This document shows positions 34,101 to 42,224 of a stretch of DNA of 64,000 nucleotides, one piece after another (within the stretch, counting starts at the first letter, position 1; each line of letters starts with the position of its first letter). The stretch comes from Bog-752 sp963799395 (GTDB lineage: Bacteria; Actinomycetota; Thermoleophilia; UBA2241): contig CAWCWZ010000070.1 in assembly GCA_963799395.1 (NCBI GenBank), positions 45,697 through 109,696 of the forward strand, written 5' to 3'. Both the position numbers and the translations under genes were made by a program. The notes below the pieces were generated by a model that had not been told where the DNA came from, searched no databases, and worked only from the letters and a program-made list of their open reading frames with translations.

Positions 34101-35441
34101 GCGCCCCGAAGGCCCCGAAGGGCACGTACGACCTGTTGCCCGCCGACGCTGAGCGGCGCGCCGACATCGTCGCCATCGCCGCCGACGTGTTCACGTCGTA
34201 CGGCTTTCGCCAGATCGTCACACCCGAGTTCGAAGAGACCGGGCTGTTCGCCCGGGGGGTCGGCGACGCGACCGACATCGTGCGCAAGGAGATGTACTCG
34301 TTTCCCGACCGTGGCGGGCGCGAGCTGACGCTGCGTCCCGAAGGCACGGCGCCCGTGTGCCGCGCCTACGTCGAGCACGGCATGTTCAAGCTCGCCAAGC
34401 CCGTGAAGCTCTGGTACTACGCCCCGATGTTCCGCTACGAACGGCCTCAGGCCGGACGCTACCGCGAGCACTACCAGCTCGGCGCCGAGGCGCTCGGCTC
34501 CGACGACCCGCTGGTCGACGCCGAGGTCATCGCCATGCTGGGTCAGGTCTACGACGAGCTCGAGATCGGCGACCTCACGCTGGCCGTGAACAGCATGGGC
34601 GACGCCCAGTGCCGGCCCGCCTACATGGAGCTTCTGCGGGACTTCCTCGCGCGGCCACACCGACGCCCTCTGCGGCGAGTGCCGCGAGCGCGCGGCGACG
34701 AACCCGCTGCGCACCTTCGACTGCAAGGTCGAGAGCTGCCGCGCCGTGCTCGCCGGGGCTCCTCGCCTCGTCGACCACCTCTGCGAGCCCTGTCGGCGTC
34801 ACTTCGACACGGTGCTCGAGCTGCTGCGCCGGGTCGGTCTCGATCCCGTCCTCGACTTCAGGCTCGTGCGCGGCCTCGACTACTACACGCGCACGACGTT
34901 CGAGTACCAGTCCAACGCCCTCGGCTTCGCCCAGAGCACGATCGGCGGGGGCGGGCGCTACGACGGCCTCGTCGAGCTGATCGGCGGGCCGCCCACGCCG
35001 GGCTTCGGGTTCGGCTGCGGACTCGAGCGCGTCACCCTGGTGGCCGGCCTCGAGGAGGCCGAAGACGAAGGGCCGCTCGCCTACGTCGTGTCCTTCGTGC
35101 CCGAAAGCCGGGCCGACGCCTTCGCCCTCGCGCAGCACCTGCGCCGCGACCTGCTGGTCGACGCCGAGTGCGACCTCGCCGGCCGCAGCGCCAAGGCCCA
35201 GCTGCGACAGGCCGGGCGCAGCGGCGCCGAGGTCGCCCTGCTCGTGGGGCTCGACGACCTGGCCGAAGGCGAGGTCCGCGTGCGCGATCTGGCGAGCGGC
35301 GACGAAGAGGACGTGGCCATCGACGAGCTCGGCGACTGGTTCGACGACTGGCTCGACGACGACGACCTCGACGGCCACGGCCATCATCACGGCAACGGCA
35401 ACGGCAACCCGCTGGGCGGCAACGGCGGGGGAGAGACGTGA
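34097..35441 (+). CDS. hisS: histidyl-tRNA synthetase with His/Gly/Asn-rich tail (one frameshift)
   Basis: Class II synthetase charging tRNA-His. About 447 residues after removing one inserted C near 34655 (DFLAR|HTDALCGECR). Motif 1 region ELTLRPEGTAPVCRAYVEH, motif 2 WYYAPMFRYERPQAGRYREHYQLGAE, histidine-A motif VRGLDYYTRTTFEY and motif 3 GFGFGCGLERV are visible; CGECR and CEPC are the zinc-like cysteines of the insertion domain. The C-terminus carries an unusual acidic then His/Gly/Asn-rich extension (DDWLDDDDLDGHGHHHG and onward) beyond the anticodon-binding domain. GTG start overlaps the MBL gene, and the stop overlaps the aspS GTG. Confidence 0.94.
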
Positions 35442-37225
35442 CCGGCAGGACAACGTCCGGCGGGCTGCGCACGGCGCTGCCCGGCGAGCTGCGCCTCGCC
35501 GACGTCGGCCGCGAGGTGCGCCTCGCCGGCTGGGTGGCCCGCCGGCGCGATCACGGCAATCTGATCTTCGTCGACCTGCGCGACCGTTCGGGCCTCGTAC
35601 AGCTCGTCTTCGACCCGCGGGTCGCGCCCCAGGCGCACCGGCTCGCCGAGGGCCTGCGCTCCGAGTACGTCGTGGCCGCGACCGGCGCGGTGGTCGCCCG
35701 CGACGCCGCGACCGTCAATCCCGGACTGCCGACCGGCGAGGTCGAGGTGCGCGTCGCCGGGGTCGAGCTGCTGTCGGCGGCGCGCACGCCGCCGTTCGAG
35801 CTCGAGGCCGGCGACGGTCACGACGTCGACGAGATGCTGCGCCTCAAGTACCGCTACCTCGACATCCGCCGGCCGGCGATGCTGGCGCGGCTCGAGCTGC
35901 GCCATCGCGCCGCGACGGCGGCCCGCGACTACCTGAACGGGCAGCGCTTCCTCGAGATCGAGACGCCCATGCTGACCCGTTCCTCGCCCGAAGGGGCGCG
36001 CGACTTCATCGTGCCGTCGCGCCTGCAGCCGCACAGCTTCTACGCGTTGCCGCAGGCGCCGCAGATGTTCAAGCAGATCCTCATGGTGGGCGGCGTCGAC
36101 CGCTACTACCAGCTCGCGCGCTGCTTTCGCGACGAGGACCTGCGCGCCGACCGCCAGCCCGAGCACACCCAGATCGACGCCGAGATGTCGTTCATGTCGG
36201 CCGCCGAGATCAGGGCGTTGCTCGAAGGCCTCATGGCGGCCATCGTCGAGGGTGTGGGGGAGGGGCCGCTCGAGTTGCCGCTGCCGACGCTCACCTACGA
36301 CGAAGCCATGCTGCGCTTCGGCTCCGACAAACCCGACCTGCGCTACGGCTTCGAGATCGTCGAACTGTCCGACCTGTTCACCGCGAGCGGCTTCCAGGTG
36401 TTCCGCGGCGCGCTCGACGGCGGCGGCGTGGTGCGCGCGATCAGGGCGCCGGGCGGCGCCCGCCTGTCGCGCGCCCAGATCAACGGGCTGACCGAGCTCG
36501 CCAAGGAGCGCGGCGCCGGGGGCATGGCCTACGTCTTCGTCGAGGAGGGCCGGGCGCTGCGCGGCCCGATCGTCAAGTTCCTCTCGGCCGCCGAGCAGAG
36601 CGGCCTGGTCGCGCGCACGGGCGCCGAACCCGGCGACCTGGTCGTGTTCGCTGCCGACGGGGCGCCGGCCGCCGCCGGCGTGCTCGGCGCCCTGCGGGGC
36701 GCGCTCATCGGCCTTCTCGCGCCTGAGCCGTCGCGCCGCTGGTCGATGCTGTGGGTGATCGAGTTCCCGCTCTTCGAGATCGACGCCGAGACCGGCACGC
36801 TGACCTACGGCCACAACCCCTTCAGCCGGCCGACCGACGAAACGCTCGCCTTCCTCGACAGCGAGCCGCTGCGCATGAGGGGCGCCCAGTACGATCTCGT
36901 CCTGAACGGCGTCGAGCTCGGCTCGGGCTCGCTGCGCATCCCCGACGCCGCGCTGCAGCGCAAGGTCCTGCGCACCCTCGGTCTGAGCGAGGAGCGCATC
37001 GACGAGTCGTTCGGCTGGTTCCTCGAAGCCCTGCAGTACGGCGCGCCGCCGCACGGCGGCATCGGCCTGGGCTTCGACCGCATCGTCATGCTGCTGGCCG
37101 GCGAGTCGTCGATCCGCGACGTCATCGCCTTTCCCAAGACCGCCTCCGGGTCCGATCCCATGACCGGCGCGCCCGCGCCCGTCGAGGCGCGTCAGCTGCG
37201 GGAGCTGCGCGTCCGGTCCGTCTAG
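35438..37225 (+). CDS. aspS: aspartyl-tRNA synthetase
   Basis: Class IIb synthetase, 595 residues. N-terminal OB fold (VRLAGWVARRRDHGNLIFVDLRDRSGLVQLVF), motif 1 FLEIETPMLTRSSPEGARDF, motif 2 CFRDEDLRADRQPEHTQIDAEMSF, bacterial GAD insertion (residues about 290-420), and motif 3 GIGLGFDRIVMLL near the C-terminus. GTG start in a GTGA overlap with hisS. Whether it is discriminating or also charges tRNA-Asn cannot be settled here. Followed by the 6S RNA candidate. Confidence 0.96.
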   Translation: MTGRTTSGGLRTALPGELRLADVGREVRLAGWVARRRDHGNLIFVDLRDRSGLVQLVFDPRVAPQAHRLAEGLRSEYVVAATGAVVARDAATVNPGLPTGEVEVRVAGVELLSAARTPPFELEAGDGHDVDEMLRLKYRYLDIRRPAMLARLELRHRAATAARDYLNGQRFLEIETPMLTRSSPEGARDFIVPSRLQPHSFYALPQAPQMFKQILMVGGVDRYYQLARCFRDEDLRADRQPEHTQIDAEMSFMSAAEIRALLEGLMAAIVEGVGEGPLELPLPTLTYDEAMLRFGSDKPDLRYGFEIVELSDLFTASGFQVFRGALDGGGVVRAIRAPGGARLSRAQINGLTELAKERGAGGMAYVFVEEGRALRGPIVKFLSAAEQSGLVARTGAEPGDLVVFAADGAPAAAGVLGALRGALIGLLAPEPSRRWSMLWVIEFPLFEIDAETGTLTYGHNPFSRPTDETLAFLDSEPLRMRGAQYDLVLNGVELGSGSLRIPDAALQRKVLRTLGLSEERIDESFGWFLEALQYGAPPHGGIGLGFDRIVMLLAGESSIRDVIAFPKTASGSDPMTGAPAPVEARQLRELRVRSV

Positions 37226-37269
37226 GACCGGATTCATTACTCAAGCATTTCGCCAGATTGCCGACGTAT

Positions 37270-37298
37270 TTGTGGGACGAGCATGTGTCTGCTACCAT
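37270..37298 (+). promoter_or_regulatory. promoter of the 6S RNA candidate
   Basis: TTGTGG (37270-37275), 17-bp spacer, TACCAT (37293-37298), in an AT-richer island after aspS. It places a start at about 37305, where the predicted 6S closing stem begins. Confidence 0.5.
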
Positions 37299-37304
37299 GC
37301 CGAC

Positions 37305-37448
37305 TGCTCGACCTTGTGCGTGATTTGCGGCGTTATTGAGCCAACACTCACGCGCCGGGAGCCCGGCTCCGGTCGGTCCGTGGACCGCCGGGAGGGCACC
37401 CACCTGCACTTGCAGGTTCAATAAGAAAGCGAACACGGCAAGGTGGAG
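37305..37448 (+). ncRNA. ssrS: probable 6S RNA
   Basis: Non-coding segment of about 145 nt between aspS and the next CDS. A closing stem pairs ACCTTG (37311-37316) with CAAGGT (37439-37444), extended by CGTG/CACG and TTTGC/GCGAA. A central open region carries the TGAGCCAACACTCA-like 5' strand, a strong apical GC hairpin (37351-37393), and on the 3' side GGGCACCCACCTGC and GCAGGTTCAA, matching the conserved 3' block I associate with 6S RNA in many bacteria. 6S binds housekeeping RNA polymerase as a promoter mimic. A location after aspS is also seen in Bacillus. Not verified by covariance model; slightly short for 6S. Confidence 0.6.
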
Positions 37449-37466
37449 CCTTTACTGGAGGCGAAG

Positions 37467-38003
37467 ATGAGTGGGCAGCCCGCGTACCGGTCGTTTCTTC
37501 TCAAGGCAGCCCTGATCGTTGTCATGGGCGCGGCCATCATGGCGGTCCTGACCGGAGGTATCGTTCTCGCCACCGGCGCGCCCGCCCCCGTCGCCCCGAC
37601 GACCGTCAACGGTAACTACAACACGGCCGGCAGCTACGGCATCACCGGCTACCCGACGCTCACCGTGAACCCGCAGTCGGCGAACGTCCCCGCGTTCATC
37701 AAGAACCCGCTCGCCGAAAAGCGCGGCGTCATCCTTCTCGTCTACGTCCCGGGCGTCACCGAAGACGACCAGATGCTCGGGTACTTCAACACCATCAAGG
37801 CCAAGTACGCGGCTCAGGGCTCCTTCTTCTCATTCCAGGCGCGCAACGCCTCTGAGCTCGGCGACCTGCTCGCCCAGCTCAAGATCAGCCAGCCGCCGGC
37901 CTTCGCCGTCATCTCTCCCGACGGCAGCGTCTACCAGGAATACACCGGCTGGATCAGCGAGAAGGTCATGTCGCAGGTCGTGGCCAACGCCCTCGCCAAG
38001 TAG
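37467..38003 (+). CDS. membrane-anchored thioredoxin-fold-like protein lacking cysteines
   Basis: 178 residues from the ATG at 37467 (CTGGAGGCGAAG ribosome site; the GTG 24 nt upstream lies at the end of the 6S stem). One N-terminal TM helix (KAALIVVMGAAIMAVLTGGIVLA), a linker, then a domain reading RGVILLVYVPGVTEDDQMLGYFNTI, with ISQPPAFAVISPDGSVYQEYTGWIS at the position of the thioredoxin cis-Pro loop (PPAFAVISPDG) and C-terminal helix. No Cys anywhere, so it cannot be an oxidoreductase. The fold assignment is by pattern only; function unknown. A strong hairpin follows. Confidence 0.65.
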   Translation: MSGQPAYRSFLLKAALIVVMGAAIMAVLTGGIVLATGAPAPVAPTTVNGNYNTAGSYGITGYPTLTVNPQSANVPAFIKNPLAEKRGVILLVYVPGVTEDDQMLGYFNTIKAKYAAQGSFFSFQARNASELGDLLAQLKISQPPAFAVISPDGSVYQEYTGWISEKVMSQVVANALAK

Positions 38004-38043
38004 GGCGCGGCCGGTCGGCCCCCACCAGGATTTCAGTTCTCTT

Positions 38044-38069
38044 GCGACGCCGCCTCCGGGCGGCGTCGC
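38044..38069 (+). terminator. hairpin terminator after the thioredoxin-like gene
   Basis: An 11-bp perfect stem (38044-38054 with 38059-38069) with a TCCG tetraloop, 40 nt after the stop. No long T-run follows. Confidence 0.6.
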
Positions 38070-38145
38070 TCGTATCGTAGCGAGACGTCGCGCCCGGCAG
38101 CCGCGCCGGACGCGCGTCGGGCTCGTTTTCGCGTCTCTCCCTTGT

Positions 38146-38173
38146 TTGACTCACGCGAACGCCGTGGTACGAT
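38146..38173 (+). promoter_or_regulatory. promoter of the rrf2-isc operon
   Basis: TTGACT (38146-38151), 16-bp spacer, TACGAT (38168-38173) in a locally AT-rich stretch, about 50 nt before the rrf2 GTG. The adjacent 38174-38200 may hold the operator of the encoded Rrf2 regulator, but no clear palindrome is seen. Confidence 0.6.
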
Positions 38174-38224
38174 AATCCCGACCTTTTCTGTTGGTATTCG
38201 ACTACGACGTCACGGAGGGTCGGC

Positions 38225-38638
38225 GTGCGGATCTCTTCTCGCTGCGAGTACGGCCTGCGGGCGATGATCTACCTCGCCCGGACCGAACACGACGACCCGG
38301 TGCCTCTCACCGAGATCGCGCGTCGCGAGGACATGCCGACCGCCTTTCTCGAACGCATCCTCGCCCGTCTGCGCGCCGGCGGACTCGTGGCCTCCACGAG
38401 GGGCGCGAGCGGCGGCTATCGCCTCTCGCGCCCGGCCGGCGCCATCTCGGTCGCCGACATCGTGACCGCCATCGAGGGGCCGCTGTCGCTCGTCGGGTGC
38501 CTGCCCGACGAAGGCGGCTGCGCCAGATCCGGCAGCTGCGCCTCGCAACGCGTGTGGCGTCGTCTCGACGACGCGATCAGCAGAGCGCTCGGCGACATCA
38601 GTCTCGGTGAACTCTCCGTGGAGGCCATGACGACATGA
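38225..38638 (+). CDS. Rrf2/IscR-family transcriptional regulator with Cys cluster
   Basis: 137 residues. N-terminal winged helix starting MRISSRCEYGLRAMIYLAR with the recognition region PLTEIARREDMPTAFLERILARL and GGYRLSRPAGAISVADIV. Three cysteines near the C-terminus (CLPDEGGCARSGSC) are spaced as in Fe-S-binding IscR-type proteins. As first gene of the isc operon it probably senses Fe-S status and autoregulates, by analogy. GTG start with GGAGGGTCGGC. Alternative: a CymR-type cysteine regulator, but those lack this Cys cluster. It overlaps iscS (ATGA). Confidence 0.92.
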   Translation: MRISSRCEYGLRAMIYLARTEHDDPVPLTEIARREDMPTAFLERILARLRAGGLVASTRGASGGYRLSRPAGAISVADIVTAIEGPLSLVGCLPDEGGCARSGSCASQRVWRRLDDAISRALGDISLGELSVEAMTT

Positions 38639-39792
38639 GAACGGTCTACTTCGACCATGCGGCGACCACCGCCGTCGACCCCCGCGTGTTCGCCGCGATG
38701 GAGCCCTACTTCGTCGAGCGCTACGGCAACCCGTCCGAGATCCACGGGCCGGGGCGCGAGGCGCGCGCCGCGGTCGAAGAGGGACGGGCCCAGGTCGCCG
38801 CGGCGCTCGGGGCGGCCGACAAGGAGATCGTCTTCACGAGCGGCGGCACCGAGTCCGACAACCTGGCGCTGAGCGGTTTCCTGCAGCGCCTCGAACCCGG
38901 CCACCTGATCGTGAGCGCGATCGAGCACCCGGCCGTGATGGAGACGGCGCGATACCTCATGCGTCAGGGCTGGGAGACGACCTTCGCGGCCGTCGACCGC
39001 GACGGCGTGGTCGACGTCGACGCCTACGCGGCGGCGTTTCGGCCCGACACGCGTCTCGCGTCGGTGATGTTCGCCAACAACGTGGTCGGCTCAATGCAGC
39101 CCATCAAGGAGCTGGCCCGCATCGCTCACGAGCACGGCGCGGCCTTTCACACCGACGCCGTGCAGGCGGTGGGCGCGGTGCCGATCGACGTCGACGACCT
39201 GGGCGTCGACCTGCTGTCGCTGTCGGGCCACAAGCTCTACGGCCCCAAAGGCATCGGGGCGCTCTACATCCGGCGCGGCACCAGGGTGGCGCCCATCCTC
39301 CACGGCGGCGGCCACGAACGGCGGTTGCGTTCGGGCACCGAGAACGTGCCGGGCATCGTCGGCCTCGGCGTCGCCCTGTCTCTGGCGGTCGCCGAGCTGC
39401 CGACCCAGGGCCCACGCCTCGCGGCCCTGCGCGACCGCCTCGCCGCGGGGCTCCTGGCGGCGATCGACGACACGGTCTACCTCGGACACCCTACGGCGCG
39501 GCTGCCGGGCAACGTCTGCGTCTCGGTTCTCTTCATCGAGGGCGAGTCGATGGTCCTGCAGCTCGACGCCAAGGGGGTCGCGGTCGCGAGCGGCTCGGCT
39601 TGCGCCTCGGGTTCCCTCGAGCCCTCGCACGTGATCCTCGGTATGGGCTACGGCGCCGAAGAGGCTCACGGCAGCGTCCGTCTCACGCTCGGCCGCGAGA
39701 ACTCAGACGCCGACGTCGACTACTTCCTCGAGGTCTTCCCGCCCATCGTCGCGCGGCTGCGCGAGATGAGTCCGCTCTACGTCAAGAGGTAA
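38635..39792 (+). CDS. iscS: cysteine desulfurase IscS/NifS
   Basis: PLP enzyme that mobilises sulfur from cysteine as persulfide. 385 residues. N-terminal VYFDHAATTAVDP, GGTESDN, PLP-Lys motif LSLSGHKLYGPKGIGALY (Lys near residue 202) and the mobile-loop catalytic Cys in ASGSACASGSLEPSHVI (near residue 324). ATG overlaps the rrf2 stop. Supplies sulfur to IscU and MnmA encoded immediately downstream. Confidence 0.96.
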   Translation: MRTVYFDHAATTAVDPRVFAAMEPYFVERYGNPSEIHGPGREARAAVEEGRAQVAAALGAADKEIVFTSGGTESDNLALSGFLQRLEPGHLIVSAIEHPAVMETARYLMRQGWETTFAAVDRDGVVDVDAYAAAFRPDTRLASVMFANNVVGSMQPIKELARIAHEHGAAFHTDAVQAVGAVPIDVDDLGVDLLSLSGHKLYGPKGIGALYIRRGTRVAPILHGGGHERRLRSGTENVPGIVGLGVALSLAVAELPTQGPRLAALRDRLAAGLLAAIDDTVYLGHPTARLPGNVCVSVLFIEGESMVLQLDAKGVAVASGSACASGSLEPSHVILGMGYGAEEAHGSVRLTLGRENSDADVDYFLEVFPPIVARLREMSPLYVKR

Positions 39793-39796
39793 CCGC

Positions 39797-40210
39797 ATGT
39801 ACACCGATCTCGTGATGGACCACTTCTCGAACCCCCGCAACGTCGGTGAGGTCGAGGACCCCGACGGCGCCGGCCAGATCGGCAACCCGGTCTGCGGCGA
39901 CGTCATGCGCATGACGATCAAGGTCGACGACGACCGCATCACCGACGTCAAGTTCAAGACGTTCGGCTGCGGGGCGGCGGTGGCGACGTCGAGCATGGTG
40001 ACCGAGATGGTCATGGGCAAGACGCTGGACGAGGCGGCCGAGATCTCCAACCGGGCCGTCGCCGAGGCGCTCGGCGGCCTGCCCGCGCAGAAGATGCACT
40101 GCTCCAACCTCGCCGCCGACGCCCTGCATCTCGCCATCGAGGACTACCTCACCAAGGCCGGACGCAGCGGCGACGTCGCGAAGGTGCTCGGAAAAAAAGC
40201 GTCGTCGTAG
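39797..40210 (+). CDS. iscU: Fe-S cluster scaffold IscU/NifU-N
   Basis: Scaffold on which IscS-derived sulfur and iron are assembled. 137 residues. N-terminus MYTDLVMDHFSNPRNVGEV and the three ligand cysteines in NPVCGD, FKTFGCGAA and QKMHCSNLAADAL are intact, with the bridging Asp in VCGDV. Canonical IscU homology ends near EDYLTKAG; a short tail DVAKVLGKK follows up to a run of seven A, after which this frame stops (TAG at 40208) while the -1 frame enters MnmA. Starts 4 nt after iscS. Confidence 0.95.
   Translation: MYTDLVMDHFSNPRNVGEVEDPDGAGQIGNPVCGDVMRMTIKVDDDRITDVKFKTFGCGAAVATSSMVTEMVMGKTLDEAAEISNRAVAEALGGLPAQKMHCSNLAADALHLAIEDYLTKAGRSGDVAKVLGKKASS
40192..40198 (+). promoter_or_regulatory. 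A7 slippery run at the IscU/MnmA junction
   Basis: In the IscU frame the codons are GGA AAA AAA GCG. A -1 slip on A-AAA-AAA yields AAA AAA AGC GTC, entering the MnmA frame directly before VVVGLSGGVDS. Alternatively an eighth A (lost in assembly or added by transcriptional slippage) fuses the two genes in frame. This A-run is notable in so GC-rich a region. Confidence 0.6.
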
Positions 40211-41298
40211 GCCTGAGCGGCGGCGTCGACAGCGCCGTGGCCGCCCTCGCCCTGCGCGAGGCCGGCTACGAGGTGCGGGCCGCCACGGTGAAGCTCTGGC
40301 CGGACGACGACGAGCGCAGCTGCTGTTCGCCGGCGGCCGTGGCGCGGGCGCGCGACACGGCGCACGCCATCGGCGCGCCGCACTTCAGCGTGAACGACGA
40401 GCCCCGGTTCGCCGTCGACGTGGTGGAGCCGTTCGTCGCCTCCCACCTTTGCGGCGAGACGCCGAATCCCTGCGTCGAGTGCAACCCGGGTCGTCTCGAG
40501 CGGCTCGTCGAGCTGGCCGATCGTTTCGGCGCGGCCTGGGTCGCCACCGGGCACTACGCACGCGTCGTCCGCGACGCCGGTGAGCCGCGCGTCGCGCGCG
40601 GCCGCGATCGCGCCAAGGACCAGTCGTACATGCTGTGGCGCGTCCCCCCGGAGACCCTGGAACGCCTGCTGCTGCCGCTCGGCGAGCTCACCAAGCCCGA
40701 GGTGCGGGAGCGAGCTCGTCGTGCCGGGCTGCCGCCGGCCGATCAGGCCGACAGTCAGGAAGTCTGCTTTGCCCCCGGCGACCACCGTGAGTTCCTGGCG
40801 GCGTGCGGCGCGCCCGTGCGAGAGGGCGAGATCGTCGATCGCGAGGGCCGCGTGCTCGGCCGCCACGACGGTTACTGGCGGTTCACCGTGGGTCAGCGGC
40901 GCGGTCTCGGCGTCAGCTCGCCGACGCCGCTCTACGTGCTCTCGATCGACGCCGTGTCGGGCCGCGTCGTGGTCGGACCGGCGGCGGCGCTTGCCGAAAC
41001 GACCGTCGAGCTGCGCGGTCTGGTCGATCGTGGCCTCGGCGACGGCGACGGTCTCGAGGTGCAGCTGCGCTACCAGGCGGCGGCGGTCGGCGTGAGCCGC
41101 TTGCGCCGGCTGGCCGGCGGGCGCGCCCGCATCGAGCTGCGCGAGCCGTTCGACGGGCCGGCGCCCGGCCAGTCGGCGGTGTTCTACCGCAACGACGTCG
41201 TCGTGGGAGGGGGCATCGTCGCCTCGAGCGCGGCGCGACGTTCACCGGCCTCTCGTGGGTGTGATAAGGTGTCCGCGCAATCGCGAGCCCGGGAATAG
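40192..41298 (+). CDS. mnmA: tRNA-specific 2-thiouridylase MnmA, no independent start codon visible
   Basis: Thiolates U34 of tRNA-Lys/Glu/Gln. The PP-loop SGGVDS (40216-40233) is close to the 5' end, yet this frame contains no ATG, GTG or TTG for over 200 nt upstream; the first GTG (40237) would delete the PP-loop. Expression probably depends on frameshifting or fusion with IscU. Catalytic cysteines: CVEC in GETPNPCVECN (residues about 85-95) and Cys in DSQEVCFAPGDH (about residue 190), the CxxC + C pattern associated with Fe-S-containing thiouridylases. Other motifs: TGHYARV, KDQSYMLW, VGQRRGLGV, FYRNDVVVGGGIVASS. The C-terminal 20 residues after GGGIVAS are doubtful. About 365 residues. 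Confidence 0.88.
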   Translation, partial: KKSVVVGLSGGVDSAVAALALREAGYEVRAATVKLWPDDDERSCCSPAAVARARDTAHAIGAPHFSVNDEPRFAVDVVEPFVASHLCGETPNPCVECNPGRLERLVELADRFGAAWVATGHYARVVRDAGEPRVARGRDRAKDQSYMLWRVPPETLERLLLPLGELTKPEVRERARRAGLPPADQADSQEVCFAPGDHREFLAACGAPVREGEIVDREGRVLGRHDGYWRFTVGQRRGLGVSSPTPLYVLSIDAVSGRVVVGPAAALAETTVELRGLVDRGLGDGDGLEVQLRYQAAAVGVSRLRRLAGGRARIELREPFDGPAPGQSAVFYRNDVVVGGGIVASSAARRSPASRGCDKVSAQSRARE

Positions 41299-41318
41299 CG
41301 GCGATGGAGGCGACGTCG

Positions 41319-41946
41319 ATGACTAACTCACTGCTGATCGCGGCCAGCAGCACGCCCTCGATGGCGCTGCGCTACGCCGCTGCGTTCTTCCTCGTGGTCG
41401 TCGGCATCGGACTGATCTACGCCTGTGTCCGTCTAGGCGGCACCCTGGGTTCCGCCGAGAAGCTCCTGACCGACGTCGACACCGAGATCGTGCCGCTGCT
41501 CAAACAGGCGACCGAAACGCTCGACGGCGTCAACACCGAGCTCGACAAGGTCGACGTCGTCATGTCGAGCGTGGTCGACGTCACCGAGAAGGTCGACCAG
41601 ACGACGCGCGTCGTCGAGTCGGCGATCACCGTGCCGGCCAAGAAGGCCGCGGCGTTCGGGGCGGGCGTCTCGCAGGCCGTCTCCAGCTTCTTCAACCGCG
41701 GCTCCGACGCCGGCGAGCCGGTCGCCGGCGACGGCCCTTCGAGCGGCGCCGCCTGGAGCCCGCCGACGGGCTACGCTCCCGCCGCGGCGGCGTCCGATGA
41801 GCCCGACCCGGTCGCTTCGCCACCCTCTCCGGGCACGTCGGTCTCGCCCGACGCGCCACCGCCTTCCGCCGGACTCGTGGCGCGCGGCCGGCGAGGCGCA
41901 GGCCTCCGCAACGGCTCCCGAGACGGGCGAGGTGAGCGGCGGGTGA
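41319..41946 (+). CDS. DUF948-type membrane protein (one likely frameshift)
   Basis: About 208 residues. N-terminal TM helix (YAAAFFLVVVGIGLIYACVRLGG), then a long amphipathic/coiled-coil DUF948 region (LLTDVDTEIVPLLKQATETLDGVNTEL to VVDVTEKVDQTTRVVESAI) and a Pro/Ala/Ser-rich tail. Near 41880 the continuing frame turns Arg-rich; a single-base shift restores an acidic tail (WRAAGEAQASATAPETGEV) ending at TGA 41944-41946, overlapping the next gene as GTGA. ATG at 41319 has GGAGG 7 nt upstream. Function unknown; DUF948 proteins often accompany general-stress genes. Confidence 0.7.
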
Positions 41947-42212
41947 GGTTCTGGGGAACTCTCGTATTTGGGACGGTGCTCGGCGGCGTGAGCGTCGCCT
42001 ACTACGTGCACGAACGCAGCCGGGCCACCGGGCAGAGCTACGTCGAAGTCCTCCGTCAGCTGCCCGGCGAAGCGCGACGCGGGTACGACGAGGCCCGGCG
42101 CCGGGCACAGCTCGCCATCGACGACGGTCTGAGGGCGGCGCGGGTGCGCGAGCGCCAAGTCGATCACGCCCTCGTGGCCGCGGCGCCGCGCGGCGACGAT
42201 CCCGCTGTCTGA
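41943..42212 (+). CDS. YtxH-like small membrane protein
   Basis: 89 residues from GTG 41943 (VRFWGTLVFGTVLGGVSVAYYVHERSR), one TM helix with short cytosolic N-terminus, then a charged helix (GYDEARRRAQLAIDDGLRAARVRERQV). Topology resembles the YtxH family of general-stress-associated proteins. In the window as given the upstream DUF948 frame runs into it without a stop; I treat it as a separate gene because of the tail argument above. Overlap GTGA with the upstream gene. Function unknown. Confidence 0.6.
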   Translation: MRFWGTLVFGTVLGGVSVAYYVHERSRATGQSYVEVLRQLPGEARRGYDEARRRAQLAIDDGLRAARVRERQVDHALVAAAPRGDDPAV

Positions 42213-42224
42213 ACGAGGTCCACG

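Noticed and set aside
34097..34160. T-box leader for hisS/aspS
   Set aside because: hisS overlaps the upstream hydrolase gene by 4 nt, leaving no leader; no T-box sequence is present.
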